Positions 1 through 8,289 of a DNA stretch of 64,000 bases are shown in pieces. The stretch is from the NCBI GenBank assembly GCA_039964455.1, contig JBDVXK010000013.1:510274-574273 (forward strand), read 5' to 3'. Source of the stretch: CALJFL01 sp039964455. Lineage in GTDB: Bacteria > Pseudomonadota > Gammaproteobacteria > Pseudomonadales > Halieaceae. Made by a program: the position numbers and the translations under genes. Under the pieces are notes generated by a model. It was not told the DNA's origin, did no database searches, and saw nothing but the letters and a program-made list of their open reading frames with translations. The first letter of the stretch is position 1, and every line of letters begins with the position of its first letter.

Positions 1-1598
1 CCGGCAGCAGCCTCGGGAGAAGCGTGACCAATTGACAGGCCAGAGGTGCCCCCGGAAAAGCGGCCGTCTGTCAGCAAAGCACAGGCTTTGCCCAGACCTT
101 TCGATTTGAGGTAGCTGGTGGGATAAAGCATCTCCTGCATGCCCGGCCCTCCGCGTGGCCCTTCATAGCGGATGACAACAACGTCCCCGGGCTTCACCTT
201 GTCGGCAAGGATATCTTCAACCGCGCTTTCCTGACTCTCACAGACGTAGGCGGGACCCGAAAATACCAAAATGTTGTCGTCTACGCCGGAGGTTTTCACC
301 ACGCAGCCATCTTTTGCAATGTTGCCGAACAGCACAGCAAGGCCACCTTCGGTGGAATAGGCATTGTCCAGGGAGCGGATGCAACCATCGGCGCGATCGT
401 TGTCTACGCTGGGCCAGCGCGTATCCTGACTAAAGGCGGTCTGGGTAGGTATGCCACCGGGGCCCGCCTGGAAAAATCGGTGAACATCAGGGTCCTCAGT
501 ACGCTGAATGTCCCACTTCTCCAGTGCATCGTGCATGGTGGGGCTATGCACGGTTGGGCAATTTGTATGTAGCAAACCGGCGCGGTCCAGCTCTCCCAGA
601 ATACCCATGACGCCACCAGCACGGTGCACGTCTTCCATGTGATATTTCGGCGTATTGGGTGCGACTTTGCACAGTTGCGGTACTTTTCTGGACAAGCGGT
701 CGATGTCGCTCATGTTGAATTCGAGCTCCGCTTCCTGAGCTGCGGCCAACAAGTGCAGAATAGTATTGGTAGAACCGCCCATGGCGATATCCAGGCACAT
801 CGCATTTTCGAAGGCTTCGAATGAGCCGACGTTTCGCGGTAGTACGGAGTCGTCATCCTGCCGGTAATAGCGGTCACACAGGTCGACAACAAGCCTGCCG
901 GCGCGCTTGAAAAGCTGTTCGCGGTCGGCGTGGGTTGCCAGTGTGGAGCCGTTGCCGGGCAGGCTCAGGCCCAGCGCCTCGGTCAGGCAGTTCATCGAGT
1001 TGGCGGTAAACATACCGGAGCAGGAACCGCAGGTAGGGCAGGCGGAGCGCTCGTATTCGGCGACTTTCTCATCGCTGGCGCTGTCATCAACCGCAATCAC
1101 CATGGCGTCTACCAGATCCAGCTTGTTCTCAGACAGTTTTGTTTTGCCTGCCTCCATTGGACCGCCGGAAACGAATACGACGGGGATGTTGATGCGCATC
1201 GCTGCATTCAGCATTCCCGGTGTAATTTTGTCGCAGTTGGAAATACAGACCATGGCGTCGGCGCAGTGCGCATTCACCATGTACTCCACCGAGTCGGAAA
1301 TAATATCTCGAGAAGGCAGGCTGTAGAGCATGCCGTCGTGCCCCATAGCGATACCATCGTCGACGGCGATTGTGTTGAACTCTTTCGCCACACCACCCGC
1401 GGCTTCAATTTCACGGGCGACCAGTTGTCCAAGATCTTTCAGGTGAACGTGACCGGGCACAAACTGGGTAAAGGAATTTACCACTGCCACAATCGGTTTC
1501 TGGAAGTCCTCATCTGTCATTCCGGTGGCGCGCCACAATGCGCGAGCACCAGCCATATTGCGGCCATGGGTAGACGTCTTGGAGCGTAAATCGGGCAT
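1..1598 (-). CDS. ilvD: Dihydroxy-acid dehydratase (3' end cut by window edge)
   Basis: Dehydrates 2,3-dihydroxyisovalerate and 2,3-dihydroxy-3-methylvalerate to their 2-keto acids, the third step of valine/isoleucine synthesis in the cytoplasm. The N-terminus MPDLRSKTSTHGRNMAGARA is typical. The iron-sulfur and Mg ligand motifs SNCDKITPGM (about residue 121) and CPTCGSCSGMFTANSMNC (about residue 186) are both intact. About 532 residues are visible; family members have about 610-620, so roughly the last 80 lie beyond base 1. The ATG at 1598 has an AGAGGT ribosome site about 9 bases upstream. The gene is read away from argA, with about 100 bases between them. Confidence 0.97.
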   Translation of the reverse strand, partial: MPDLRSKTSTHGRNMAGARALWRATGMTDEDFQKPIVAVVNSFTQFVPGHVHLKDLGQLVAREIEAAGGVAKEFNTIAVDDGIAMGHDGMLYSLPSRDIISDSVEYMVNAHCADAMVCISNCDKITPGMLNAAMRINIPVVFVSGGPMEAGKTKLSENKLDLVDAMVIAVDDSASDEKVAEYERSACPTCGSCSGMFTANSMNCLTEALGLSLPGNGSTLATHADREQLFKRAGRLVVDLCDRYYRQDDDSVLPRNVGSFEAFENAMCLDIAMGGSTNTILHLLAAAQEAELEFNMSDIDRLSRKVPQLCKVAPNTPKYHMEDVHRAGGVMGILGELDRAGLLHTNCPTVHSPTMHDALEKWDIQRTEDPDVHRFFQAGPGGIPTQTAFSQDTRWPSVDNDRADGCIRSLDNAYSTEGGLAVLFGNIAKDGCVVKTSGVDDNILVFSGPAYVCESQESAVEDILADKVKPGDVVVIRYEGPRGGPGMQEMLYPTSYLKSKGLGKACALLTDGRFSGGTSGLSIGHASPEAAA

Positions 1599-1702
1599 AG
1601 TCAGTTACCTCTGTCATGCCGGTGACACGAATTAATCCGGGAAATAACCCGGGTCGCGCAGGATAGCAAAATTTTGTCCCCGGTGAAGGGTAAAACGATG
1701 AG

Positions 1703-3007
1703 CTACAGGCGCTTGAAGAACACCTTGGAATTGCGCTGCAAGTTGTACAGGGACTGTTTCTGATCGGGCAGCTCTGCCATGGGCGCCTCTTCGAAACCCT
1801 GCTCGAGGAACCAGTGTGCGGTCTGCGTGGTGAGTACGAACACCCGCTGCAGCTTTTGACGCTTCGCCTGCTCTTCGAGGTCACGCAGCAAACGCTCGCC
1901 GCGCTTGCCACCACGGTAGTCCGGGTGTGAAACAACGCAGGCGACTTCGCCACAGTTATCATCCGGGAAGGGGTAGAGTGCGGCGCAGGCAATAATTCGG
2001 CCATCCCGTTCAAGCAAACGAAACTGGCGAATTTCAGTTTCCAGCAATTCGCGTGACCGCTTGAGCAGAATGCCCTGCTGTTCCAGGGGCTCTATAAGTT
2101 CCAGTATGCCCCCCACATCATCGATGGTGGCGTCGCGGGATTGTTCATAGTCGTCATCGGCAACCAGGGTGCCACTGCCATCATGGGTGAACAGTTCTTC
2201 CAGCAGTGCACAGTCATCTGCATAGCTGATGATCTGGCAGCGCGGCACACCGGCGGAGCAGGCTATCTTTGCGGTGGCCAGTAGCGCTTTGTCTTGCTCA
2301 CCCGCCACCGACATGGCGTCGATGTCACCCACGGTGCACTGGCGTACAAGCGAGCCATCGGCATCGCGTATTCCATCCTGGTCACTGAATAGCAGCAGCT
2401 TGTCGGCGCCGATAGCGGCGGCACATTGCACAGCCACGTCTGCCAGCGACAAATTGAAGATTTCACCCGTGGGGGAGTAACCCAGTGGTGACAACAGAAC
2501 GATTGAGCTGGCGTCCAACTGTGCCCGCACTCCCTCTACATCGATTCGCCTGACCTGCCCGGTGAGGTGATAGTCAACGCCGTCGACAATCCCTAATGGC
2601 CTCGCAGTCACAAAATTGCCCGAGCAGACTCGTATGCTGGAGCCCTGCATAGGCGAATTGGGCAGCCCCATAGACAACAGCGCTTCAAACTGCGCGCGCA
2701 GGGCGCCGGCCGCATCTTTTACATGGTTGATTGCAGCGCCTTCGGTAATTCGAACGCCATTGTGAAAGCTGCTGTCCAGGCCTGCTGAAGAAAGACGCTG
2801 GTCGATCTGTGGGCGGGAGCCGTGTACCAGCACCAGGCGTATACCCAGGCTGTTAAGAAGCGCGATGTCGTGAATGATGTTGGCGAAGTTATCGTGCTGC
2901 GCACAGTCGCCCCCCAACATCAGCACAAAGGTCTTGCCCCTGTGCGCATTAATGTAGGGTGCGGTATTCCTGAACCAGCGAATATGAGCCCGACTTTCTG
3001 TGGTCAC
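1703..3007 (-). CDS. argA: N-acetylglutamate synthase
   Basis: Acetylates glutamate with acetyl-CoA, the first step of arginine synthesis. The 434 residues show an N-terminal amino-acid-kinase-type fold (about 1-280, with HRGKTFVLMLGG and LVLVHGSRPQID), which in this family binds arginine for feedback inhibition, and a C-terminal GNAT acetyltransferase domain (about 290-434, with HPDYRGGKRGERLL as acetyl-CoA loop). The length is close to the roughly 440 residues of the classical ArgA. The start is GTG with GGAGC a few bases upstream. It lies downstream of argE on the same strand, 84 bases apart, with a hairpin in the gap. Confidence 0.95.
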   Translation of the reverse strand: MTTESRAHIRWFRNTAPYINAHRGKTFVLMLGGDCAQHDNFANIIHDIALLNSLGIRLVLVHGSRPQIDQRLSSAGLDSSFHNGVRITEGAAINHVKDAAGALRAQFEALLSMGLPNSPMQGSSIRVCSGNFVTARPLGIVDGVDYHLTGQVRRIDVEGVRAQLDASSIVLLSPLGYSPTGEIFNLSLADVAVQCAAAIGADKLLLFSDQDGIRDADGSLVRQCTVGDIDAMSVAGEQDKALLATAKIACSAGVPRCQIISYADDCALLEELFTHDGSGTLVADDDYEQSRDATIDDVGGILELIEPLEQQGILLKRSRELLETEIRQFRLLERDGRIIACAALYPFPDDNCGEVACVVSHPDYRGGKRGERLLRDLEEQAKRQKLQRVFVLTTQTAHWFLEQGFEEAPMAELPDQKQSLYNLQRNSKVFFKRL

Positions 3008-3042
3008 CGTTTGCTCCGTGTCCCGGTGTCTTTGGGCTGCTA

Positions 3043-3070
3043 AGAGTACCCAATGGTGCGGGGATACTCT
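3043..3070 (-). promoter_or_regulatory. Hairpin between argE and argA
   Basis: AGAGTA at 3043-3048 pairs with TACTCT at 3065-3070. The stem continues with three C-G pairs past one bulged A, leaving a 9-base loop. It sits about 36 bases before the argA start in the argA leader. No T-run follows, so it is not a standard intrinsic terminator. It could affect read-through or stability of the argE-argA message; that role is inference. Confidence 0.3.
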
Positions 3071-3091
3071 AATGGCAATATTGCACAGATC

Positions 3092-4243
3092 CTAAAGGCA
3101 GTAGCGCTCGATGAAAGAGTGCAGGAGGCTGACGCAGGGCCGCATTTGCTCAAGCTCCATGTACTCGTCGGGTTGGTGAGCCCGGTCTATGGAGCCCGGA
3201 CCCATGACGATGGTATCCATGCCCAACTTCTGCAGGAAGGGCGCTTCAGTGGCGAAGGCTACAGCCGAGGCGGTGTGACCGGTGAGTGATTCCGCGAGGG
3301 CGACCAGCTCGCTATCTGCGGCTTGCTCGAAAGGCGGTATATGTTTGACCAGCGAGTCCAGGCTGATTTCGATATTGTGCTGTTGTGCCACGGCCTGCAG
3401 CCTTTTTTCTACTTCCGCTCGGGCCTCCTCGTTATTGCCGTTGGGTGTCATTCGCAGGTCAAAGTGCAGTTCGGTGCGGCCGCAGATCCGATTGGGGCTA
3501 TCGCCGCCGTGTATGCAACCCAGGTTGAGTGTGGGGTAGGCGATGTCGAATAGTGGATTACTGTAGCGGGCCTGAAGGTCCTGGCGGAATGACAGTAGCT
3601 CTCCCATGACTGTGTGCATGGCCTCCAGGGCACTGTTACCCAATGCCGGATTGGACGAATGTCCGGCTTGTCCGGTGATTCGAACCGCCTGCATCATGAT
3701 GCCCTTGTGCATGCGCACCGGACGCAAGGATGTAGGTTCTCCAATGATTGCCGCTCGTGCTTTGGGCCTACCTGCGGCTGCCAGTGCGCGAGCGCCGTTC
3801 ATCGAACTTTCCTCGTCCGCGGTAGCCAATATGATCAGCGGCTGCTGCAGCGGCGTGTCCAGGAAGTCACTGGCGGCCGCCAATGCGAGGGGGAAAAACC
3901 CCTTCATGTCGGTACTGCCCAGGCCGTAGAGCCGATGATCGCGCTCGGTCAGGCTCAGCGGGTCAGACTGCCAGCGCCCCTCGTCGTAGGGGACGGTGTC
4001 TGTGTGGCCGGCCAGCACCAGGCCACCGGGGCCGCTGCCCAGGGTGGCGATCAGGTTGGCTTTGCGCCCATCTTCTGTGACATCAATAATTTCTGTGGCG
4101 AAACCCATATCCGATAGCCAGCTGGCCAGCAGATCAATCACAGGCCGATTGCCCTGGTCCCAGGATTTGTCGGTTGAGCTGACTGAGGGTGTGGCGACCA
4201 ACTGTTGCAGCCGGGATAGCACGAGCTTTTCGGAATAGGGCAT
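3092..4243 (-). CDS. argE: Acetylornithine deacetylase
   Basis: Removes the acetyl group from N-acetylornithine to give ornithine in the linear arginine pathway. The protein is an M20-family metallohydrolase of 383 residues, the usual length. Metal-site motifs visible are LAGHTDTVP (about 77-85), GSTDMKG (about 114) and ATADEESS (about 142). The dimerisation part contains the conserved GQAGHSS stretch. ATG start at 4243. ArgE next to ArgA indicates the non-cyclic arginine route, in which both enzymes are needed. The paired genes run in the same direction and probably share a transcript. Confidence 0.95.
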   Translation of the reverse strand: MPYSEKLVLSRLQQLVATPSVSSTDKSWDQGNRPVIDLLASWLSDMGFATEIIDVTEDGRKANLIATLGSGPGGLVLAGHTDTVPYDEGRWQSDPLSLTERDHRLYGLGSTDMKGFFPLALAAASDFLDTPLQQPLIILATADEESSMNGARALAAAGRPKARAAIIGEPTSLRPVRMHKGIMMQAVRITGQAGHSSNPALGNSALEAMHTVMGELLSFRQDLQARYSNPLFDIAYPTLNLGCIHGGDSPNRICGRTELHFDLRMTPNGNNEEARAEVEKRLQAVAQQHNIEISLDSLVKHIPPFEQAADSELVALAESLTGHTASAVAFATEAPFLQKLGMDTIVMGPGSIDRAHQPDEYMELEQMRPCVSLLHSFIERYCL

Positions 4244-4351
4244 TAGCGCTCCGGCGAACGGGAATAAGGCCTGCGCATAAGTTTGCAGGCCACTGGCAAG
4301 ACTAAAGTCTAGTCAACCCGGCTGTAAGCGCCAACCGGACTGACTGCAGCG

Positions 4352-5629
4352 CTAGCCGAAGATGCCTTTGAACAGGAAGAAGAAGATGATCGCCAGCCCG
4401 GCTCCGGCAGGCAGCGTAATCACCCAGGACATGAATATGGAGCCCACTGTACGTAAATTCAGGGCGGCGATGCCGCGGGCGAAACCAACACCCAATACAG
4501 CGCCTACCAAAGTATGCGTGGTCGAAATAGGCAAGCCAGTGGCGGACGCGATAACAACCGTGCCAGCCGCACCCAGCTCGGCGGCAAATCCGCGGCTGGG
4601 CGTAAGCTCGGTGATTTTCTTGCCGATGGTGTTGATGACTTTCCAGCCATAGGTAGCCAGGCCCACCACGATACCGGCCGCGCCTACCAGCAGAATCCAC
4701 CAGGGCATGGCTGACTTGGCCATGATCTCGCCGCCGGACATCACCGTACTGGCTACCGCTGCCAGCGGGCCTACGGCGTTGGCCACATCGTTAGAGCCGT
4801 GGGCAAAGGCCATGGAACAGGCGGTAAATATCATCAGGATGGCAAATACGCGCTCGACACTGCCGAAGCGATTGAGCTCGTCGTGCTCCTCTTTAACCCG
4901 GCGCAGTAGCAGGGCGCCGAAGCCCGCAACCACCAATCCGATTGCAGCAGAGACGGGAATGGCGTTGGCGAATTTGCTGCCCAGGCCCAGATCCAGGTCC
5001 AGGCCAATGTGCTTGAGCCCCTTGAGCAGTGTCACCATGGAGATCATGAAGCCGACCATCCACATGTACACGGGGATAAAACGTTTGGCGCGACCGAAGG
5101 GGTCATCGGTGTCCAGAATCAGTATCTTCACGCTCATGAACAGCCCGAAGGATATTGTGCCCGCCATGACGGGGGACACGACCCAACTTGCCACGATGGT
5201 GCCAACCTTGCCCCAGGCGACGGCATCGACAGAGATACCAACGGCGGCAAAGCCGACAATAGCGCCCACGATGGAGTGGGTGGTGGATACCGGCCAGCCT
5301 TTGATGCTGGCAATCATTAGCCATGTGCCGGCTGCCAGCAGCGCAGACAGCATGCCGTAGACCATGAGCTCCGGGTTATCTTCCATTATTACCGGGTCGA
5401 TAATGCCCTTGCGAATGGTTGAGGTAACCTCACCACCGGCCAGATAGGCGCCCAAAAACTCGAAGATCATAGCGACCAGAATCGCTTGCTTCATGGTCAG
5501 CGCACGCGATCCTACCGAGGTGCCCATGGCGTTGGCCACATCGTTGGCGCCGATGCCCCAGGCCATGAAAAAGCCGAACATGCACGCCAGGACCAGAAAA
5601 ACCGTTCCGTAATTGGCAATAATTTCCAT
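4352..5629 (-). CDS. pit: Inorganic phosphate transporter, Pit family
   Basis: Low-affinity phosphate permease in the inner membrane, driven by the proton gradient as metal-phosphate symport in this family. The 425 residues are very hydrophobic, with about 10-12 membrane segments. The duplicated PHO-4 signature is present in both halves: GANDVANAMGTSVGSRA at about residue 27 and HGSNDVANAVGPLA at about residue 273, plus STTHSIVGA and STTHTLVGAVLG. It lies 9 bases downstream of the DUF47 gene, the common pairing for this transporter type. No PhoB box was identified in the short upstream region. Confidence 0.93.
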   Translation of the reverse strand: MEIIANYGTVFLVLACMFGFFMAWGIGANDVANAMGTSVGSRALTMKQAILVAMIFEFLGAYLAGGEVTSTIRKGIIDPVIMEDNPELMVYGMLSALLAAGTWLMIASIKGWPVSTTHSIVGAIVGFAAVGISVDAVAWGKVGTIVASWVVSPVMAGTISFGLFMSVKILILDTDDPFGRAKRFIPVYMWMVGFMISMVTLLKGLKHIGLDLDLGLGSKFANAIPVSAAIGLVVAGFGALLLRRVKEEHDELNRFGSVERVFAILMIFTACSMAFAHGSNDVANAVGPLAAVASTVMSGGEIMAKSAMPWWILLVGAAGIVVGLATYGWKVINTIGKKITELTPSRGFAAELGAAGTVVIASATGLPISTTHTLVGAVLGVGFARGIAALNLRTVGSIFMSWVITLPAGAGLAIIFFFLFKGIFG

Positions 5630-5638
5630 CGTTAACCC

Positions 5639-6319
5639 CTACTTTGCCATTACGATTTGTAGTCTGTCGCCCACCCGTTCGGCGGCGTCTGCTATCTCTG
5701 AAAGCAGGGCCATCACCCGGTAGTAGAACATCACATCAACCGGCGGCAGGTCCGCTTCGAGTTTGAATAGGCGGCTGCGAAGATTGACCGCCTGCTTGTC
5801 TGTTCGACCTTCCAGCTTGTCCAGCTCCTTCAACATGGCTTCCACCCGCTTTACCTCGCGGCCGGTGAAACCCACCTCCAGCAGCTCATCCAGCTCCTGT
5901 ATCGCCAGTAACGCCTGATTAACGGTAGCAACACAGGTTGCGGTAAATTCGATGACATGCTTCTCGATTTTCTTCGGGAAGCGCATCTTGCGGCCGATCA
6001 TCAAAACACCGATATCCTTTGCCGTATTGGCTACCGCATCCTGCAGGGCAACCAGCTCCAGTAGGTCGGATCGGGGTACGGGCAGAAACAGGCTCTTGGG
6101 CAGGTGGCGGCGCACCGACCGTTTTAATTTGTCGGCCTCGCGTTCTGCTGACACGATTTCAGCGTGGATGCTGGCGGCTCGATCCCAGTCGTCATCGGCG
6201 CTGGCCTGAATAAGCTGCGGTAGAAATTGGGCGGCTTCTTCGGCGATTTGCATGTGTTCCTGAATGGGGCCGATCGGTGATCGTCCAAACAGGTTGCCCA
6301 GCGGGTTTCGAGTGGCCAT
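5639..6319 (-). CDS. DUF47 / TIGR00153 phosphate-transport accessory protein
   Basis: A 226-residue, mostly helical cytoplasmic protein of the PhoU-like DUF47 (TIGR00153) family, which accompanies Pit transporters and is thought to modulate phosphate uptake. The start MATRNPLGNLFGRSPIGPIQEHMQIA and the central EREADKLKRSVRRHLPKSLF stretch are family hallmarks. It is the first gene of a two-gene operon with pit, 9 bases upstream of it. Exact biochemical activity is not known for this family. A divergent promoter region of about 170 bases separates it from the ATPase gene. Confidence 0.9.
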   Translation of the reverse strand: MATRNPLGNLFGRSPIGPIQEHMQIAEEAAQFLPQLIQASADDDWDRAASIHAEIVSAEREADKLKRSVRRHLPKSLFLPVPRSDLLELVALQDAVANTAKDIGVLMIGRKMRFPKKIEKHVIEFTATCVATVNQALLAIQELDELLEVGFTGREVKRVEAMLKELDKLEGRTDKQAVNLRSRLFKLEADLPPVDVMFYYRVMALLSEIADAAERVGDRLQIVMAK

Positions 6320-6490
6320 GGCGCGGATCCTGAGGGTCTCAAAAAGCGGAGTATAAGTGCAAGCTGAGCGGCTGTCACAGGAAAATAAGAGGAGCTTTCA
6401 GCGCAATTGCCTGAATAGGGCCGCGGTGTACTCAATCAGCTGTGATAGCATGAATAAAGCTCGGGGTTTCGAGGGAGAAAAGCTCAAAAA

Positions 6491-8269
6491 ATGGCGATCA
6501 ACAGCGGTGCAAGACGGGCCGAACACAACCTTCATCTGCCCAGTCTGGCCAAGATTTTGCACGACGACGGGCGGCTGTCTCGTGAAGACATGCAGCAGGT
6601 CAGTAAAACGGCCATAGGCGCGGTGCATCCTCTGGTCTACCTGGCGGAGCAAAACTTTGCGGACCCTTCCCGGCCTGGTCTGCGGCTGGATATGGATCAA
6701 CTGCTGGCCTGGTTGGCCATTCAGGTAGATCAGCAGGTTTACGAGATCGACCCATTGAAAATCAACGTCAGTGCCATTTCTGAGGTTATGTCCAAGGCGT
6801 TTGCCGAGCGTCACAATATTCTGGCCGTGGAAGTGAACCCTGACGAGGTTGTTATTGCTAGTGCGGAGCCCTATATCCGCGGCTGGGAAACCAACCTGCA
6901 GCACACCCTGCGCACCCCGATTCGCAGGGTAATCGCCGACCCCCGGGCGATCGCCAGGCATAGTGCCGAGTTTTACACCATGGCAGGCTCTGTTCGCGGC
7001 GCCCATGGCGGCGGCAAAAAGGCCGAGAGCGCCGCCGGCGTAACAAATCTCGAGTCGATGCTGGAGCTGGGCTCGATGAAAGAGCCGGACGCCAATGACC
7101 AACATATTGTCAGTATTGTTGATTGGTTGTTGCAGTATGCGTTTGAGCAGCGTGCTAGCGACATACACATCGAGCCGCGGCGGGAAGTGGGCCATGTTCG
7201 TTTTCGTATCGACGGCGTACTGCACAGTGTTTACGAGCTGCCCCAGCAGGTCTGCTCGGCGGTAACCAGCCGGATCAAAATCCTTGGCCGCATGGATGTG
7301 GCGGAAAAACGCCGCCCGCAAGATGGACGCCTGAAAACCCGTTCTCCAGAGGGCAACGAGGTAGAGCTGCGCCTGGCCACCTTGCCCACCGCCTTCGGCG
7401 AAAAGCTGGTGATGCGCATCTTCGACCCTGAGGTGTTACAGAAGACATTCGAACAATTGGGTCTGGCCGATGAAGACCTGGCACGCTGGCACGAGATGAC
7501 CTCGGCCGGGAATGGCATTGTGTTAGTGACGGGTCCAACCGGCTCGGGTAAAACCACTACCCTGTACTCGACCTTGCGCCAGCTGGCGACCTCTGAAGTA
7601 AACGTGTGCACTATCGAGGACCCCATTGAAATGGTGGAGGGCGCCTTCAACCAGATGCAGGTCAATCACACCATCGACCTGGACTTTTCTTCGGGGGTTC
7701 GCGCTCTGATGCGCCAGGATCCCGACATCATTATGGTTGGCGAGATTAGAGATCTGGAAACTGCCAACATGGCCGTGCAAGCGGCTCTGACTGGCCACCT
7801 GGTGCTGTCGACCCTGCACACTAATGACTCGCCAAGCTCTATGTCGCGCATGTTGGAGTTGGGTGTTCCTGCCTATCTGATCAAGGCCACTGTTCGCGGC
7901 ATCATGTCGCAGCGGCTGGTGCGTATTCTCTGTCCGGAGTGCAAAGCCTTCAGCGCCACTGATATCGATGCCTGGCATCAGCTCACGGCACCCTGGACGA
8001 TAGAGCCGCCAGCAGAAATGGCTCACCCCGTGGGGTGTCGCGCCTGCCGGGATACCGGGTATATGGGGCGTCGCGGTATCTATGAGGTGCTGGTTAATAC
8101 CCGGGAGGTGCAGAACGAGATCACCCCGCAACTGGAGACGGCACGCCTGCGTGAGATCGCCGTGCAAGAGGGTATGAAGACGCTGCGGCTTAGCGGCGCC
8201 GCCCGGGTCGCCCGTGGCGAAACAACCATCGAAGAGGTCATGCGCGTGGCCCCTGTACTGGACGCCTGA
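6491..8269 (+). CDS. GspE/PilB-family secretion or pilus assembly ATPase (orphan)
   Basis: A 592-residue type II/IV secretion ATPase. It has an N-terminal MshEN-like region (about 1-170), then the RecA-like core with Walker A GPTGSGKTT (about 347-355), an Asp box, and Walker B DIIMVGEIRD (about 412-421). The tetracysteine zinc motif is present: CPEC at 481 and CRAC at 516. Family members power pilus extension or type II secretion from the cytoplasmic face of the inner membrane. No other pilus or secretion gene is in the window, so the partner machine is unknown. ATG with GAGGGAGAA upstream. It ends 20 bases before glnE. Confidence 0.88.
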   Translation: MAINSGARRAEHNLHLPSLAKILHDDGRLSREDMQQVSKTAIGAVHPLVYLAEQNFADPSRPGLRLDMDQLLAWLAIQVDQQVYEIDPLKINVSAISEVMSKAFAERHNILAVEVNPDEVVIASAEPYIRGWETNLQHTLRTPIRRVIADPRAIARHSAEFYTMAGSVRGAHGGGKKAESAAGVTNLESMLELGSMKEPDANDQHIVSIVDWLLQYAFEQRASDIHIEPRREVGHVRFRIDGVLHSVYELPQQVCSAVTSRIKILGRMDVAEKRRPQDGRLKTRSPEGNEVELRLATLPTAFGEKLVMRIFDPEVLQKTFEQLGLADEDLARWHEMTSAGNGIVLVTGPTGSGKTTTLYSTLRQLATSEVNVCTIEDPIEMVEGAFNQMQVNHTIDLDFSSGVRALMRQDPDIIMVGEIRDLETANMAVQAALTGHLVLSTLHTNDSPSSMSRMLELGVPAYLIKATVRGIMSQRLVRILCPECKAFSATDIDAWHQLTAPWTIEPPAEMAHPVGCRACRDTGYMGRRGIYEVLVNTREVQNEITPQLETARLREIAVQEGMKTLRLSGAARVARGETTIEEVMRVAPVLDA

Positions 8270-8289
8270 TAGCGAGCAAGAGAATCAGG

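Noticed and set aside
930..1589. 219-codon plus-strand frame
   Set aside because: Antisense to ilvD, whose motifs are complete; composition is typical of a shadow frame.
1637..1652. CCGGG/CCCGG inverted repeat between argA and ilvD
   Set aside because: Only a 5-bp stem with no T-run; could be chance in GC-rich DNA.
6398..7321. 307-codon minus-strand frame
   Set aside because: Antisense to the GspE-type ATPase and lacks any recognisable motif.
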